Positions 34,835 through 42,277 of a stretch of 64,000 bases of DNA are shown here, piece after piece. Each line of letters opens with the position of its first letter. Positions within the stretch are counted from its first letter, which is position 1. A program made the translations under genes and the position numbers. The notes below the pieces were generated by a model. The model did not search any database. It saw nothing but the letters and a program-made list of their open reading frames with translations, and was not told where the DNA came from. Source of the stretch: an uncultured Paracoccaceae bacterium (GTDB taxonomy: Bacteria; Pseudomonadota; Alphaproteobacteria; Rhodobacterales; Rhodobacteraceae); the NCBI GenBank assembly GCA_947498985.1, contig CANMMF010000006.1, forward strand, positions 248,001 through 312,000. Direction: 5' to 3'.

Positions 34835-35312
34835 TGCGCCGATGAGCGGGAGAATCGCGCCGATGACAGGGCCGGTCGGTCAGACAGGGACAATCGCGAT
34901 CGACGAACGGATCAATGGGGACGCGCGGTCCGTCAGCGCCTTTCTGGTGGAAACGCGCGCCCGGCTGGTCGATGTCCAGCACCCCGCCGCGGGGGACGTC
35001 ACCTGGGAGGTGGTGCTGGCCGAAGTGCTCAACAATGTGGTGGAACACGCCTATCGCGACACAGACGCGGGCCAGATCGAGATCGCGCTGCGCTTTTTTA
35101 CGGAGTTTGAGGCGACGATCTGCGACCGCGGTGTTGCGATGCCGGGATGCGCGCTGCCTCCGGGCGCTCCGCATGATCTCGATGCCGGCAAGGACGAGCT
35201 GCCGGAAGGCGGATTCGGCTGGAACCTGATCCACCGGCTGACGAAAGAGATGGATTACACGCGCGAAGGCGACGAAAACCGGCTTCGCTTCACGCTGGCC
35301 TTCGATCTTTAG
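34821..35312 (+). CDS. RsbW/SpoIIAB-type anti-sigma ATPase kinase
   Basis: 163 residues if started at ATG 34821, which overlaps the STAS gene end by 14 bases; 34842 and 34863 are shorter in-frame options, the latter with a GGGAG site. A GHKL ATPase is indicated by the N-box WEVVLAEVLNNVVEHAY, DRG (G1-like) and the GGFGWNLIHRLT lid motif. It should phosphorylate the STAS partner and sequester a target protein. Note that the usual G1 glycines are separated by an insertion (PGAPHDLDAGKDELPEGG). The two genes form an operon. Confidence 0.87.
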   Translation: MPVPDAPMSGRIAPMTGPVGQTGTIAIDERINGDARSVSAFLVETRARLVDVQHPAAGDVTWEVVLAEVLNNVVEHAYRDTDAGQIEIALRFFTEFEATICDRGVAMPGCALPPGAPHDLDAGKDELPEGGFGWNLIHRLTKEMDYTREGDENRLRFTLAFDL

Positions 35313-35325
35313 CGGGCTCGGGGTC

Positions 35326-35372
35326 GGGCGGGTCTGGACGGGCCGCGGTGGGGCGGGTCTGGACGGGCCGCG
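35326..35372. repeat. Tandem 22-bp direct repeat, GC-rich
   Basis: GGGCGGGTCTGGACGGGCCG plus CG occurs at 35326-35347 and again at 35351-35372, three bases apart, just after the stop of the ATPase gene. Identical copies suggest a recent slippage duplication. Confidence 0.7.
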
Positions 35373-35426
35373 CCGTTTGCGGATCGGGCATGTGGTTCTG
35401 ACACTCGTTATCTGAAAATCCGCTGA

Positions 35427-35477
35427 GTCACCTTGCCGCCTGCGGCACTGGCCGGGTCACCTTGCCGCCTGCGGCAC
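35427..35477. repeat. Second tandem 22-bp direct repeat
   Basis: GTCACCTTGCCGCCTGCGGC plus AC occurs at 35427-35448 and 35456-35477. Each copy contains the small inverted repeat GCCGC/GCGGC. It is unrelated in sequence to the duplication 55 bases upstream. Confidence 0.7.
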
Positions 35478-35870
35478 GAAAGATGTGGCGCGATGCGTGC
35501 TTGCCGGTTGGTCGAGTACATGACCTGCACAGGCTCTTTGTACGGCCTGATGATCCAATAACCGGCGCGGTGGCACGTGAAATTGTTTCGAACACCAGAC
35601 GGTCTCGGCGCAAATGGGGCACAGTGAACCAGGCCGCCAGCGAATCGCGCGAAGAACCCGAGGCAGAGATCGGGCCTCGCACGGCCTCCAGCCAAGAAAC
35701 TGAGTGCAAACCCCATATTTGCGACCGCAGAACGCCCGAGCAATCGCCGCGCGAGTGCTTGGACCGGGTCCGGGGCAAGACCGATCCGATCCTTGATCAA
35801 CATGACCCAAAAGACCCGCAAATTGCCCGGTTTCGCCCCTATTTCCGCCTGTTTTGAACATTATGCTCAG
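35478..35870. other. Gene-free stretch of unusual composition
   Basis: About 390 bases, visibly less GC-rich than its surroundings, with overlapping open frames on both strands (35462-35857 plus; 35408-35821 minus) that show no motif I recognise. It separates the STAS/ATPase pair from the hairpin repeats and the gamma-glutamyltransferase gene. It could be the remains of an inserted element. Confidence 0.45.
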
Positions 35871-36148
35871 ACCCGTAGCTGCATATGGCTTCCCTCGGTG
35901 TCGCGTTTTTACAGCCCCCACCCAGTACGCGGCACCGAGGCTTAACCTCCCCCAAAAAAAAGCCCGATTCCAGACCCTGCCCGCGACCACGATCAGGCGC
36001 ATGCCGCCGATCTTCGCGCCGGTCGCAACATTGTCGCGGACCTTCCACATTCCTGCCCGTATTCTCCGGCATGTTTGGACCTGTAGCTGCATATGGCTTC
36101 CCTCGGCGTCGCGTAATTATTGCCCCCACCCAGTGCGCGGCGTCGAGG
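35871..36148. repeat. Duplicated 70-bp hairpin element (35871-35940 and 36079-36148)
   Basis: Two direct copies, 61 of 70 positions identical, 208 bases apart. Each holds a 13-bp stem around a 22-base loop with GCCCCCACCCAGT. Copy 1 pairs 35893-35905 with 35928-35940 (12 Watson-Crick pairs, 1 wobble). Copy 2 pairs 36101-36113 with 36136-36148 (11 Watson-Crick, 2 wobble). A T-A pair in copy 1 is C-G in copy 2, a compensatory change. Both share the leader GTAGCTGCATATGGCTTC. They lie 100-380 bases upstream of the gamma-glutamyltransferase start. Confidence 0.75.
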
Positions 36149-36248
36149 TCACTATGCAGCCCACCCCCTCCATTCCATGCGTCTCACCGATTGACGCCAG
36201 CGCGATGCCTCCTATCCTCCGCCCGGAAGCGAACAGGGGATCAGACAG

Positions 36249-37826
36249 ATGCGCGACTTTCAGACACCGGGCCGCTCGGCGGTTCTGGCCACAAACGGGC
36301 TGTGCGCGACATCCAATCCGCTGGCGGCCTCCGCGGCCATCGACATACTGCGCCGGGGCGGCAACGCGATGGATGCGGCCATCGCCGGAGCGGTCATCCT
36401 GGGGCTGGCCGAACCGCAGATGACCGGCATCGGTGGCGATTGCTTCACGCTGCTCTCGCCTGCCGGAACCGAAGACGTGATCGCCGTCAACGGGTCGGGC
36501 CGCGCGCCGGGTGCGGCAGATGCGGCGGCATTGCGCGCCCAGGGGCACGAGACCGTACCGCTTTACAGCGCCCACGCCGTGACCATCCCCGGCGCCATCG
36601 ATGCGTTCTGCACCATGTCCGACCGCTGGGGGCGGCTCGGTCTTGCCGACAGCTTCGCCCCGGCCATCGCCTATATGGAAGAGGGCGTTCCGGTCTCGCC
36701 GCGGGCGGCGTTCGACTGGCAGATGGACACACCCGTGCTGCAGGGCCACGGGCTCACGCATTACCTCGACAACGGCAGGATCCCGGAAAAAGGCGATATT
36801 TTCCGCCTGCCCGGCAATGCAGAGGTGCTGCGCCGCGTTGCCCGCGACGGACGGCGCGCCTTTTACGAGGGCGAAGTGGCCGAGGACATGCTGGCCACGC
36901 TGAACGCCATGGGCGGCGTGCACAGCGCTGCGGATTTCGCCGCCACCGACTGCACCCTCACCGAGCCGGTCAGCGGCCATTACAAGGGGCGCGAACTGCT
37001 CGAACACCCGCCCAACGGGCAAGGGATCATCGCGCATCTGATGCTCAACATCCTGTCGCATTTCGACCTCGCCGCGATGGATCCGATGGGGGCGGAGCGT
37101 GTGCACATAGAGGCGGAAGCCGCGAAGCTTGCCTATGACGCGCGCGACCGGTTTCTGGCCGATGCGGGCCACATGACGCGTCTCGATCATCTGATGAGCG
37201 CAGGGACGGCGGAAAAGCTCGCCGCCCTGATCGATCCCAAGCGCGCCATGGCGCATCCGCAACAGACCTCCGAGGCGGTGCACAAGGACACGATCTACAT
37301 CACCGTCGTCGACCGCGACCGCATGTCTGTGTCGCTGATCTATTCGATCTTCCACGGGTTCGGCTCCGGCATCGCGTCGGAGAAATTCGGCATCCTGCTG
37401 CAGAACCGCGGCGGCGGGTTTTCCCTGCAGGAGGGGCATCCCAACGAGATGGCGGGCGGCAAACGGCCGATGCACACGATCATTCCCGCGATGATGCGCG
37501 ATGCGGGCCGCGTGAGCATGCCGTTTGGCGTGATGGGCGGTCAATATCAGCCCAACGGCCACGCCCGCGTGGTCACCAACATGACCGATTTCGGCATGGA
37601 TGCGCAAACCGCGCTCGACGCGCCGCGCAGCTTTGCCGAAAAAGGCGTGCTAAACCTCGAACGGGGCTATGGCGAGGATGTCCGGCGCGCGCTGGCCGAA
37701 AAGGGCCACGAGATCGTCACACCCGAGGTGGCCATCGGCGGCGCGCAATCGATCGTGATCCACGAAAATGGCGTGCTCGAAGGGGCGTCGGACCCGCGCA
37801 AGGATGGCTGCGCGCTGGGATACTGA
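36249..37826 (+). CDS. Gamma-glutamyltransferase-family (Ntn) hydrolase
   Basis: 525 residues, usual length. The N-terminal part (NPLAASAAIDILRRGGNAMDAAI, PQMTGIGGDCF) and the self-cleavage site are present: the nucleophile Thr is T348 in HKDTIYITVVDRD, dividing the precursor into large and small subunits. In true gamma-glutamyl transpeptidases the site reads more like TTHxSVVD, so substrate specificity may differ (glutathione, other gamma-glutamyl amides or acyl compounds). No signal peptide is obvious, which suggests a cytoplasmic enzyme. It stands alone downstream of the hairpin repeats. Confidence 0.88.
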   Translation: MRDFQTPGRSAVLATNGLCATSNPLAASAAIDILRRGGNAMDAAIAGAVILGLAEPQMTGIGGDCFTLLSPAGTEDVIAVNGSGRAPGAADAAALRAQGHETVPLYSAHAVTIPGAIDAFCTMSDRWGRLGLADSFAPAIAYMEEGVPVSPRAAFDWQMDTPVLQGHGLTHYLDNGRIPEKGDIFRLPGNAEVLRRVARDGRRAFYEGEVAEDMLATLNAMGGVHSAADFAATDCTLTEPVSGHYKGRELLEHPPNGQGIIAHLMLNILSHFDLAAMDPMGAERVHIEAEAAKLAYDARDRFLADAGHMTRLDHLMSAGTAEKLAALIDPKRAMAHPQQTSEAVHKDTIYITVVDRDRMSVSLIYSIFHGFGSGIASEKFGILLQNRGGGFSLQEGHPNEMAGGKRPMHTIIPAMMRDAGRVSMPFGVMGGQYQPNGHARVVTNMTDFGMDAQTALDAPRSFAEKGVLNLERGYGEDVRRALAEKGHEIVTPEVAIGGAQSIVIHENGVLEGASDPRKDGCALGY

Positions 37827-37934
37827 CAGGCGCCGGGCTCCACGCGCCAAACGCCATGTTTTTCCCCGAAATTGCCCGAATTCGGCCCCGAGCCTGCGTC
37901 AGCTTTGCCCCGAACCCAGATTTGGAGCCTTTGG

Positions 37935-38495
37935 ATGTTCGGACCCGTCGCCTCGTTCGAGAATTTCATCTTCAACGCGTTCGACTTTTCCGGTCGAGCG
38001 ACCCGCGCGGAATACTGGTGGGTGTTCCTGATCCGGACGCTGTTTTTCGTCGCAGCCGTCGCCGCCGACATCATCTACATCTCGGTGGCGGTGGATCTCA
38101 GCCTCAGCCCGTTCGGCTATGCCACGTTCTGGTTTCTCTCCCTGACGCTGATCCCGTCGCTGTCGCTCAGCGCACGCCGGTTGCACGATGCGGGCCGCTC
38201 TTCATTCTGGTGGCTGGTGAATTTCGTGCCCTTCGCCGGCGTGCTGTGGTTCTTCCTGCTGATGTCGACAAAAAGCGAGGACGAGGACAACAAGTGGGGG
38301 CCGATGCGCAACCGTGGACGCAAGCGTCAGCGAAAGCAAAAGGACGGGTCGGCCAAGCACGATCCGTGGCAAAGCTATGCGGTGCTGGTCAACGCCGAGA
38401 AAGCCGCCTCGCCCGAGCAGATCGCGGCGCAGCGCGAGGCGATCACCGATTATTACCGTACCAAGGTGCTGAACGCGCGGCCAAGCGCAGGCTGA
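37935..38495 (+). CDS. DUF805 membrane protein
   Basis: 186 residues from the ATG at 37935 (MFGPVASFENF), preceded by GGAG. Three to four membrane helices and the DUF805 signature FDFSGRATRAEYWWVFL plus LSLSARRLHDAGRSSFWWL are clear. The C-terminal 70 residues are soluble, charged (RKRQRKQK) and lie outside the usual domain. Function of the family is unknown. It starts 108 bases after the gamma-glutamyltransferase stop, so a shared transcript is possible. Confidence 0.88.
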   Translation: MFGPVASFENFIFNAFDFSGRATRAEYWWVFLIRTLFFVAAVAADIIYISVAVDLSLSPFGYATFWFLSLTLIPSLSLSARRLHDAGRSSFWWLVNFVPFAGVLWFFLLMSTKSEDEDNKWGPMRNRGRKRQRKQKDGSAKHDPWQSYAVLVNAEKAASPEQIAAQREAITDYYRTKVLNARPSAG

Positions 38496-38516
38496 TCCGC
38501 ACCCCCGCGCCGCGGA

Positions 38517-39887
38517 TCAGTAGCTGTAATCGGCGTAGATCCGGCTGAGATCGCCCTGCCAGTCGCCATGATAGCGCGCCAGCAATTCATCGGCGGGCGC
38601 CTGGCCGGTCTCGACGGTTTCCTTGAGCGCGTTGAGGAAATGCGTCTCGTCGGGCACCAGCCCGCCGGCACCCGGACGGGCCCGCGCGCGCAGCCCGGCA
38701 TCGGCAATCTCGACCACCTGCCGGGCCAGATCGTGCATCCGAAGACCGTTCACCTCGGCCTGCATGCCCTCGACCGATGCCGCAACACGCAGCGCGTCGC
38801 GGGTCTCCGCCGACCAGCCCCTGACCAGGTCCCAGGCGGCGTCGAGCGCGGATTGATCATACATCAGCCCGACCCAGAAGGCCGGAAGCGCGCAGAGCCT
38901 GCGCCAGGGGCCGCCATCGGCGCCGCGCATCTCGATGAATTTCTTGATCCGCGCTTCGGGGAAGAGCGTGGTGAGATGGTCGGCCCAGTCCGAAAGCGTT
39001 GGCGTCTCGCCGGGCAGTGCGGGCAGTTTGCCGTCGAGGAAATCGCGGAAGGACATGCCCAGCGCGTCGATATATTCGCCGTCGCGATAGACGAAATACA
39101 TCGGCACATCGAGCGCGTATTGCACCCAGGCCTCGAACCCGAAGCCTTCGTCGAAGACAAATGGCAACATGCCGGTGCGGTCGGCATCGAGATGCCGCCA
39201 GACCCGCGCGCGCCAGCTTTTGTGGCCATTGGGGGTGCCCTCGAAGAACGGCGAGTTGGAGAACAGCGCGGTCGCCACCGGCTGCAGCGCCAGCGCCACG
39301 CGCAGCTTCTGCACCATGTCGGCCTCTGACGCGAAGTCGAGATTGACCTGCACCGTGCAGGTGCGCCGCATCATCGTGGTGCCGGATGTGCCCACCTTCT
39401 GCATGTAGCCATCCATCAGCTTGTAGCGGCCCTTGGGCATCAGCGGCATGTCTTCATGCCGCCAGATCGGCGCGGCGCCGAGCCCGATGAACCCGACCCC
39501 GATCTCGTCGGCGATGTCCTTGACGTCGGCCAGATGCGCGTTCACCTCGTCGCAGGTCTGGTGGATCGTCTCGAGCGGCGCGCCGCTGAGCTCCAGCTGG
39601 CCGCCGGGCTCCAGCGAGACGTTGGCGCCGTCCTTTTCCAGCCCGATGAGATGCGCGCCCTCGATGACCGGGGTCCAGCCATGGCGGTCGCGCAGGCCTT
39701 CGAGCACCGCGGTGATCGAGCGCTCGCCCTCAAAGGGCAGCGGCTTCAGCGTGTCCTTGCAATAGCCGAATTTCTCGTGCTCGGTGCCGATCCGCCACGC
39801 ATCCCTGGGTTTGCAGCCGTCGGACAGGTATTCGGCCAGTTGCTCGTGCCGTTCGATCGGCCCGCCGCCGGACTGGGGAATGGACAT
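38517..39887 (-). CDS. gshA: Glutamate--cysteine ligase (plant/alphaproteobacterial type)
   Basis: 456 residues, the length typical of this class. It catalyses the first step of glutathione synthesis in the cytoplasm. Seen: the N-terminal RIGTEHEKFGY, VSLEPGGQLELSG, MMRRTCTVQVNLDF and the C-terminal RARVWRHLDADRTGM blocks, all characteristic of the GCS2/plant-type GshA family and unlike the E. coli enzyme. It is transcribed convergently to the DUF805 gene. Upstream, a short gap leads to a small membrane protein gene and rsmE in the same direction. Confidence 0.95.
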   Translation of the reverse strand: MSIPQSGGGPIERHEQLAEYLSDGCKPRDAWRIGTEHEKFGYCKDTLKPLPFEGERSITAVLEGLRDRHGWTPVIEGAHLIGLEKDGANVSLEPGGQLELSGAPLETIHQTCDEVNAHLADVKDIADEIGVGFIGLGAAPIWRHEDMPLMPKGRYKLMDGYMQKVGTSGTTMMRRTCTVQVNLDFASEADMVQKLRVALALQPVATALFSNSPFFEGTPNGHKSWRARVWRHLDADRTGMLPFVFDEGFGFEAWVQYALDVPMYFVYRDGEYIDALGMSFRDFLDGKLPALPGETPTLSDWADHLTTLFPEARIKKFIEMRGADGGPWRRLCALPAFWVGLMYDQSALDAAWDLVRGWSAETRDALRVAASVEGMQAEVNGLRMHDLARQVVEIADAGLRARARPGAGGLVPDETHFLNALKETVETGQAPADELLARYHGDWQGDLSRIYADYSY

Positions 39888-39950
39888 GGCGCTCTCCGCT
39901 CGTGCTGTTGCGTATCAGGGCTGCAGTCCTGAGCCGAAAGGAAAGGCGTG

Positions 39951-40475
39951 TCAATGCAGCCGCGGACGGTCGGGTGCGGCCCCGGACTTGCGCCAGATCA
40001 CCACCGGCCGGTCGGCACCCTGCTCCAGCGTGCGCAGCATGCGGCGGGTCTGGATGCCGGGCAGATGGGCGAAGGCGTCAAAGAGCGCGTCGGCGCCTTC
40101 GGCATTGACCGGGATCGCCAGCGGCGGCTGGCCGGGTTGCGCCAGCAGCCAGTGTGGCGGGCGGGCGGTGGGATCGAGCGTGAGCGCGGTGAGGCTCTCG
40201 AGATCGGCCACGCCCCCCGAGAGCGGGCCAAAATAAGTGATGCGGCCTTCGATGACCTGCACGATGCCGGGGCCGCCGTCGCCAGTGCGAAAGCGCGCCC
40301 GTTGCACCCCCGCGACGGCCAGAACGGCGCCGATCACCATGACCACGTAGCCGATCCAGTGCAGCGTGCCGCCGCCGGTGAAGAACGCCCAGTAGAGCCC
40401 CAGCGCCAGCGCGCTCAGGCCGATGAGCGCCTCGCGGTAGCGCGCGATCTGCGCGCGGGCCTCGGGGCGGATCAC
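39951..40475 (-). CDS. Two-helix membrane protein of unknown function
   Basis: 174 residues from a GTG whose codon overlaps the rsmE stop (GTGA). Two adjacent membrane helices (about residues 17-58, ALIGLSALALGLYWAFF and YVVMVIGAVLAVAGV) are followed by a beta-rich soluble domain of about 110 residues. I do not recognise the family, but the placement between rsmE and gshA is one I associate with Rhodobacterales. The ATG-less start is supported by the overlap and by the basic N-terminus (MIRPEARAQIARYRE). Confidence 0.8.
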   Translation of the reverse strand: MIRPEARAQIARYREALIGLSALALGLYWAFFTGGGTLHWIGYVVMVIGAVLAVAGVQRARFRTGDGGPGIVQVIEGRITYFGPLSGGVADLESLTALTLDPTARPPHWLLAQPGQPPLAIPVNAEGADALFDAFAHLPGIQTRRMLRTLEQGADRPVVIWRKSGAAPDRPRLH

Positions 40476-41239
40476 ACCCAGTCCCCCAGTTGCATCTGCC
40501 AGAGCGTGAGCGCCGCGACGGCGGCGGTGTCGGCGCGCAGGATGCGCGGGCCAAGGCTGACGGTCACCGATTGCGGCATGGCGGCAAGCCGGTTGCGCTC
40601 ATCGGCCGAAAACCCGCCCTCAGGCCCGATCAGGATCGCCCAGGCGCCACTCGATCCGGCCTGACGGCCGGCCTCGTCCGGTTGCGGGGTCCGCGTCGCG
40701 AGGCCGTCCAAACGGACGGATGAGCCTGCCGCCGTCTCGTCGCAGAACATCAGCCGCCGCTCGGCAGGCCAGCCCGCCAGCACCCGATCGAGCCGCGCCA
40801 GCGCCGCCACCTCCGGCACAAAACCCGCGCCGCATTGCTCGGCGGCCTCCACCGCATGGGCCTGCGCTCGGTCCTGCCGCAGACGCTCGGAATTGGTGTG
40901 CTCGGTCTGCACCGGCACAATCCGGCGCACCCCCATCTCCACCGCTTTTTCGACGATGAAATCGGTGCGCGCCTTCTTTATCGGCGCAAAGAGCAGCCAA
41001 AGATCCGGCGGCAGCACCAGCGGCGCCGATCTTGCGCGGCACATGAGCGTGCCCGCCTTGCGCCCGGCGTCCGCAACCTCGGCCTGCCATTCGCCATCGC
41101 GGCCATTGAACAGCGCCACGCGATCCCCCGGCCCCAGCCGCATGACGCCGAAAAGGTAATGCGCCTGCTCCCGCGTCAGAGCGACCGGTTGTCCCCCGGC
41201 CAGATCCTGCTCTACATAAAGACGGATTTTCGCTTGCAT
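40472..41239 (-). CDS. rsmE: 16S rRNA (uracil-1498-N3)-methyltransferase RsmE
   Basis: 255 residues. The PUA-like N-terminal domain (KIRLYVEQ, HYLFGVMRLGPGD) is followed by the SPOUT methyltransferase fold with PIKKARTDFIVEKAVEMGV, the VQTEHTNSER block and the knotted C-terminal part with ILIGPEGGFSADE and LGPRILRADTA, the S-adenosylmethionine-binding deep-knot motif. It methylates U1498 of 16S rRNA. The ATG at 41239 (MQAKIRL) is chosen; 41248 is also possible. The divergent ubiA start is only 11 bases away from 41239. Confidence 0.95.
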   Translation of the reverse strand: MQAKIRLYVEQDLAGGQPVALTREQAHYLFGVMRLGPGDRVALFNGRDGEWQAEVADAGRKAGTLMCRARSAPLVLPPDLWLLFAPIKKARTDFIVEKAVEMGVRRIVPVQTEHTNSERLRQDRAQAHAVEAAEQCGAGFVPEVAALARLDRVLAGWPAERRLMFCDETAAGSSVRLDGLATRTPQPDEAGRQAGSSGAWAILIGPEGGFSADERNRLAAMPQSVTVSLGPRILRADTAAVAALTLWQMQLGDWV

Positions 41240-41250
41240 GAGGCGCATAT

Positions 41251-42216
41251 ATGGCCGGAACCCGCCAGAGACCAGAGGCCGAGACCAGCGTTGCCGACGC
41301 CGTGCAGGGCAATTGGGTCGACCGTTACGCCCCTGCCGCCGCGCGCCCCTATCTGCGGTTGTCGCGCATGGACCGGCCCATCGGCACCTGGTTGCTGCTG
41401 CTGCCCTGCTGGTGGGGTCTGCTGCTCGCGATGGTGCATGACAGCCAGCCAAGGCTCTTTGATGCCTGGATCTTTCTGGGCTGCGGGATCGGCGCCCTGC
41501 TGATGCGCGGCGCGGGCTGCACGTGGAACGACATCACCGACCGCGACATCGACGGCTCGGTCGCGCGTACCGCCTCGCGGCCCATCCCGTCCGGCCAGGT
41601 CACCGCCAGACAGGCGCTGATCTGGGCCGTGGTGCAGTCGCTGATCGCGTTCTGCATCCTCATCACCTTCCCGCCCATGGCCATCGCGCTCGGCGTGCTG
41701 GCGCTCCTGCCGGTGGCGGTCTACCCCTTTGCCAAGCGCTTCACCTGGTGGCCGCAGGTCTTTCTGGGCATCGCGTTCAACTGGGGCGCGCTGCTGGCCT
41801 GGACCGCCCATACCGGCCATCTCGAGGGTCCGGCGGTGATTCTCTATCTCGGCGGCATGGCCTGGACGCTCTTTTACGACACGATCTACGCCCATCAGGA
41901 TATCGAGGACGACGCGCTGATCGGCGTGAAATCGACCGCACGGCTCTTTGGCGACAACACGCCGGCCTGGCTGGCGCGCTTTCTGGTGGCCACCGTGGCG
42001 CTCATCGGCGTGGCCGTGGTCTGGGCCGCGCCGGACGGAGAGATCCTGCAGCTTGTGATCCTGCTCTGCGGGCCCTGGGCCATGGGTTGGCACATGATGT
42101 GGCAGCTCAGGCGCCTCAGGCTCGACGACACCACCCGCCTGATGCATCTGTTCCGGTCCAACCGCGATGCCGGACTGATCATCGTGCTGTTTTTCGCCGC
42201 GGCGCTTTTCGCTTGA
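41251..42216 (+). CDS. ubiA: 4-hydroxybenzoate polyprenyltransferase UbiA
   Basis: 321 residues, about nine membrane helices. It attaches the polyprenyl tail to 4-hydroxybenzoate in ubiquinone synthesis. The two Asp-rich motifs are intact: GAGCTWNDITDRDIDG (first) and DTIYAHQDIEDD (second), with RTASRPIPSG between them. The start codon follows a GAGG site that lies inside the rsmE start region. It stands alone on the plus strand, 61 bases before the OmpA-family gene. Confidence 0.96.
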   Translation: MAGTRQRPEAETSVADAVQGNWVDRYAPAAARPYLRLSRMDRPIGTWLLLLPCWWGLLLAMVHDSQPRLFDAWIFLGCGIGALLMRGAGCTWNDITDRDIDGSVARTASRPIPSGQVTARQALIWAVVQSLIAFCILITFPPMAIALGVLALLPVAVYPFAKRFTWWPQVFLGIAFNWGALLAWTAHTGHLEGPAVILYLGGMAWTLFYDTIYAHQDIEDDALIGVKSTARLFGDNTPAWLARFLVATVALIGVAVVWAAPDGEILQLVILLCGPWAMGWHMMWQLRRLRLDDTTRLMHLFRSNRDAGLIIVLFFAAALFA

Positions 42217-42277
42217 TTGCACATATCGCAAAGCGCGACTATTTGATGTGCGTCCCAAACCGGAGCTTGCCGCGCCG

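Noticed and set aside
35408-36092. Small genes in the gap before the gamma-glutamyltransferase gene (frames on both strands)
   Set aside because: Frames overlap each other and the repeats, carry no recognised motif and have no credible start sites.
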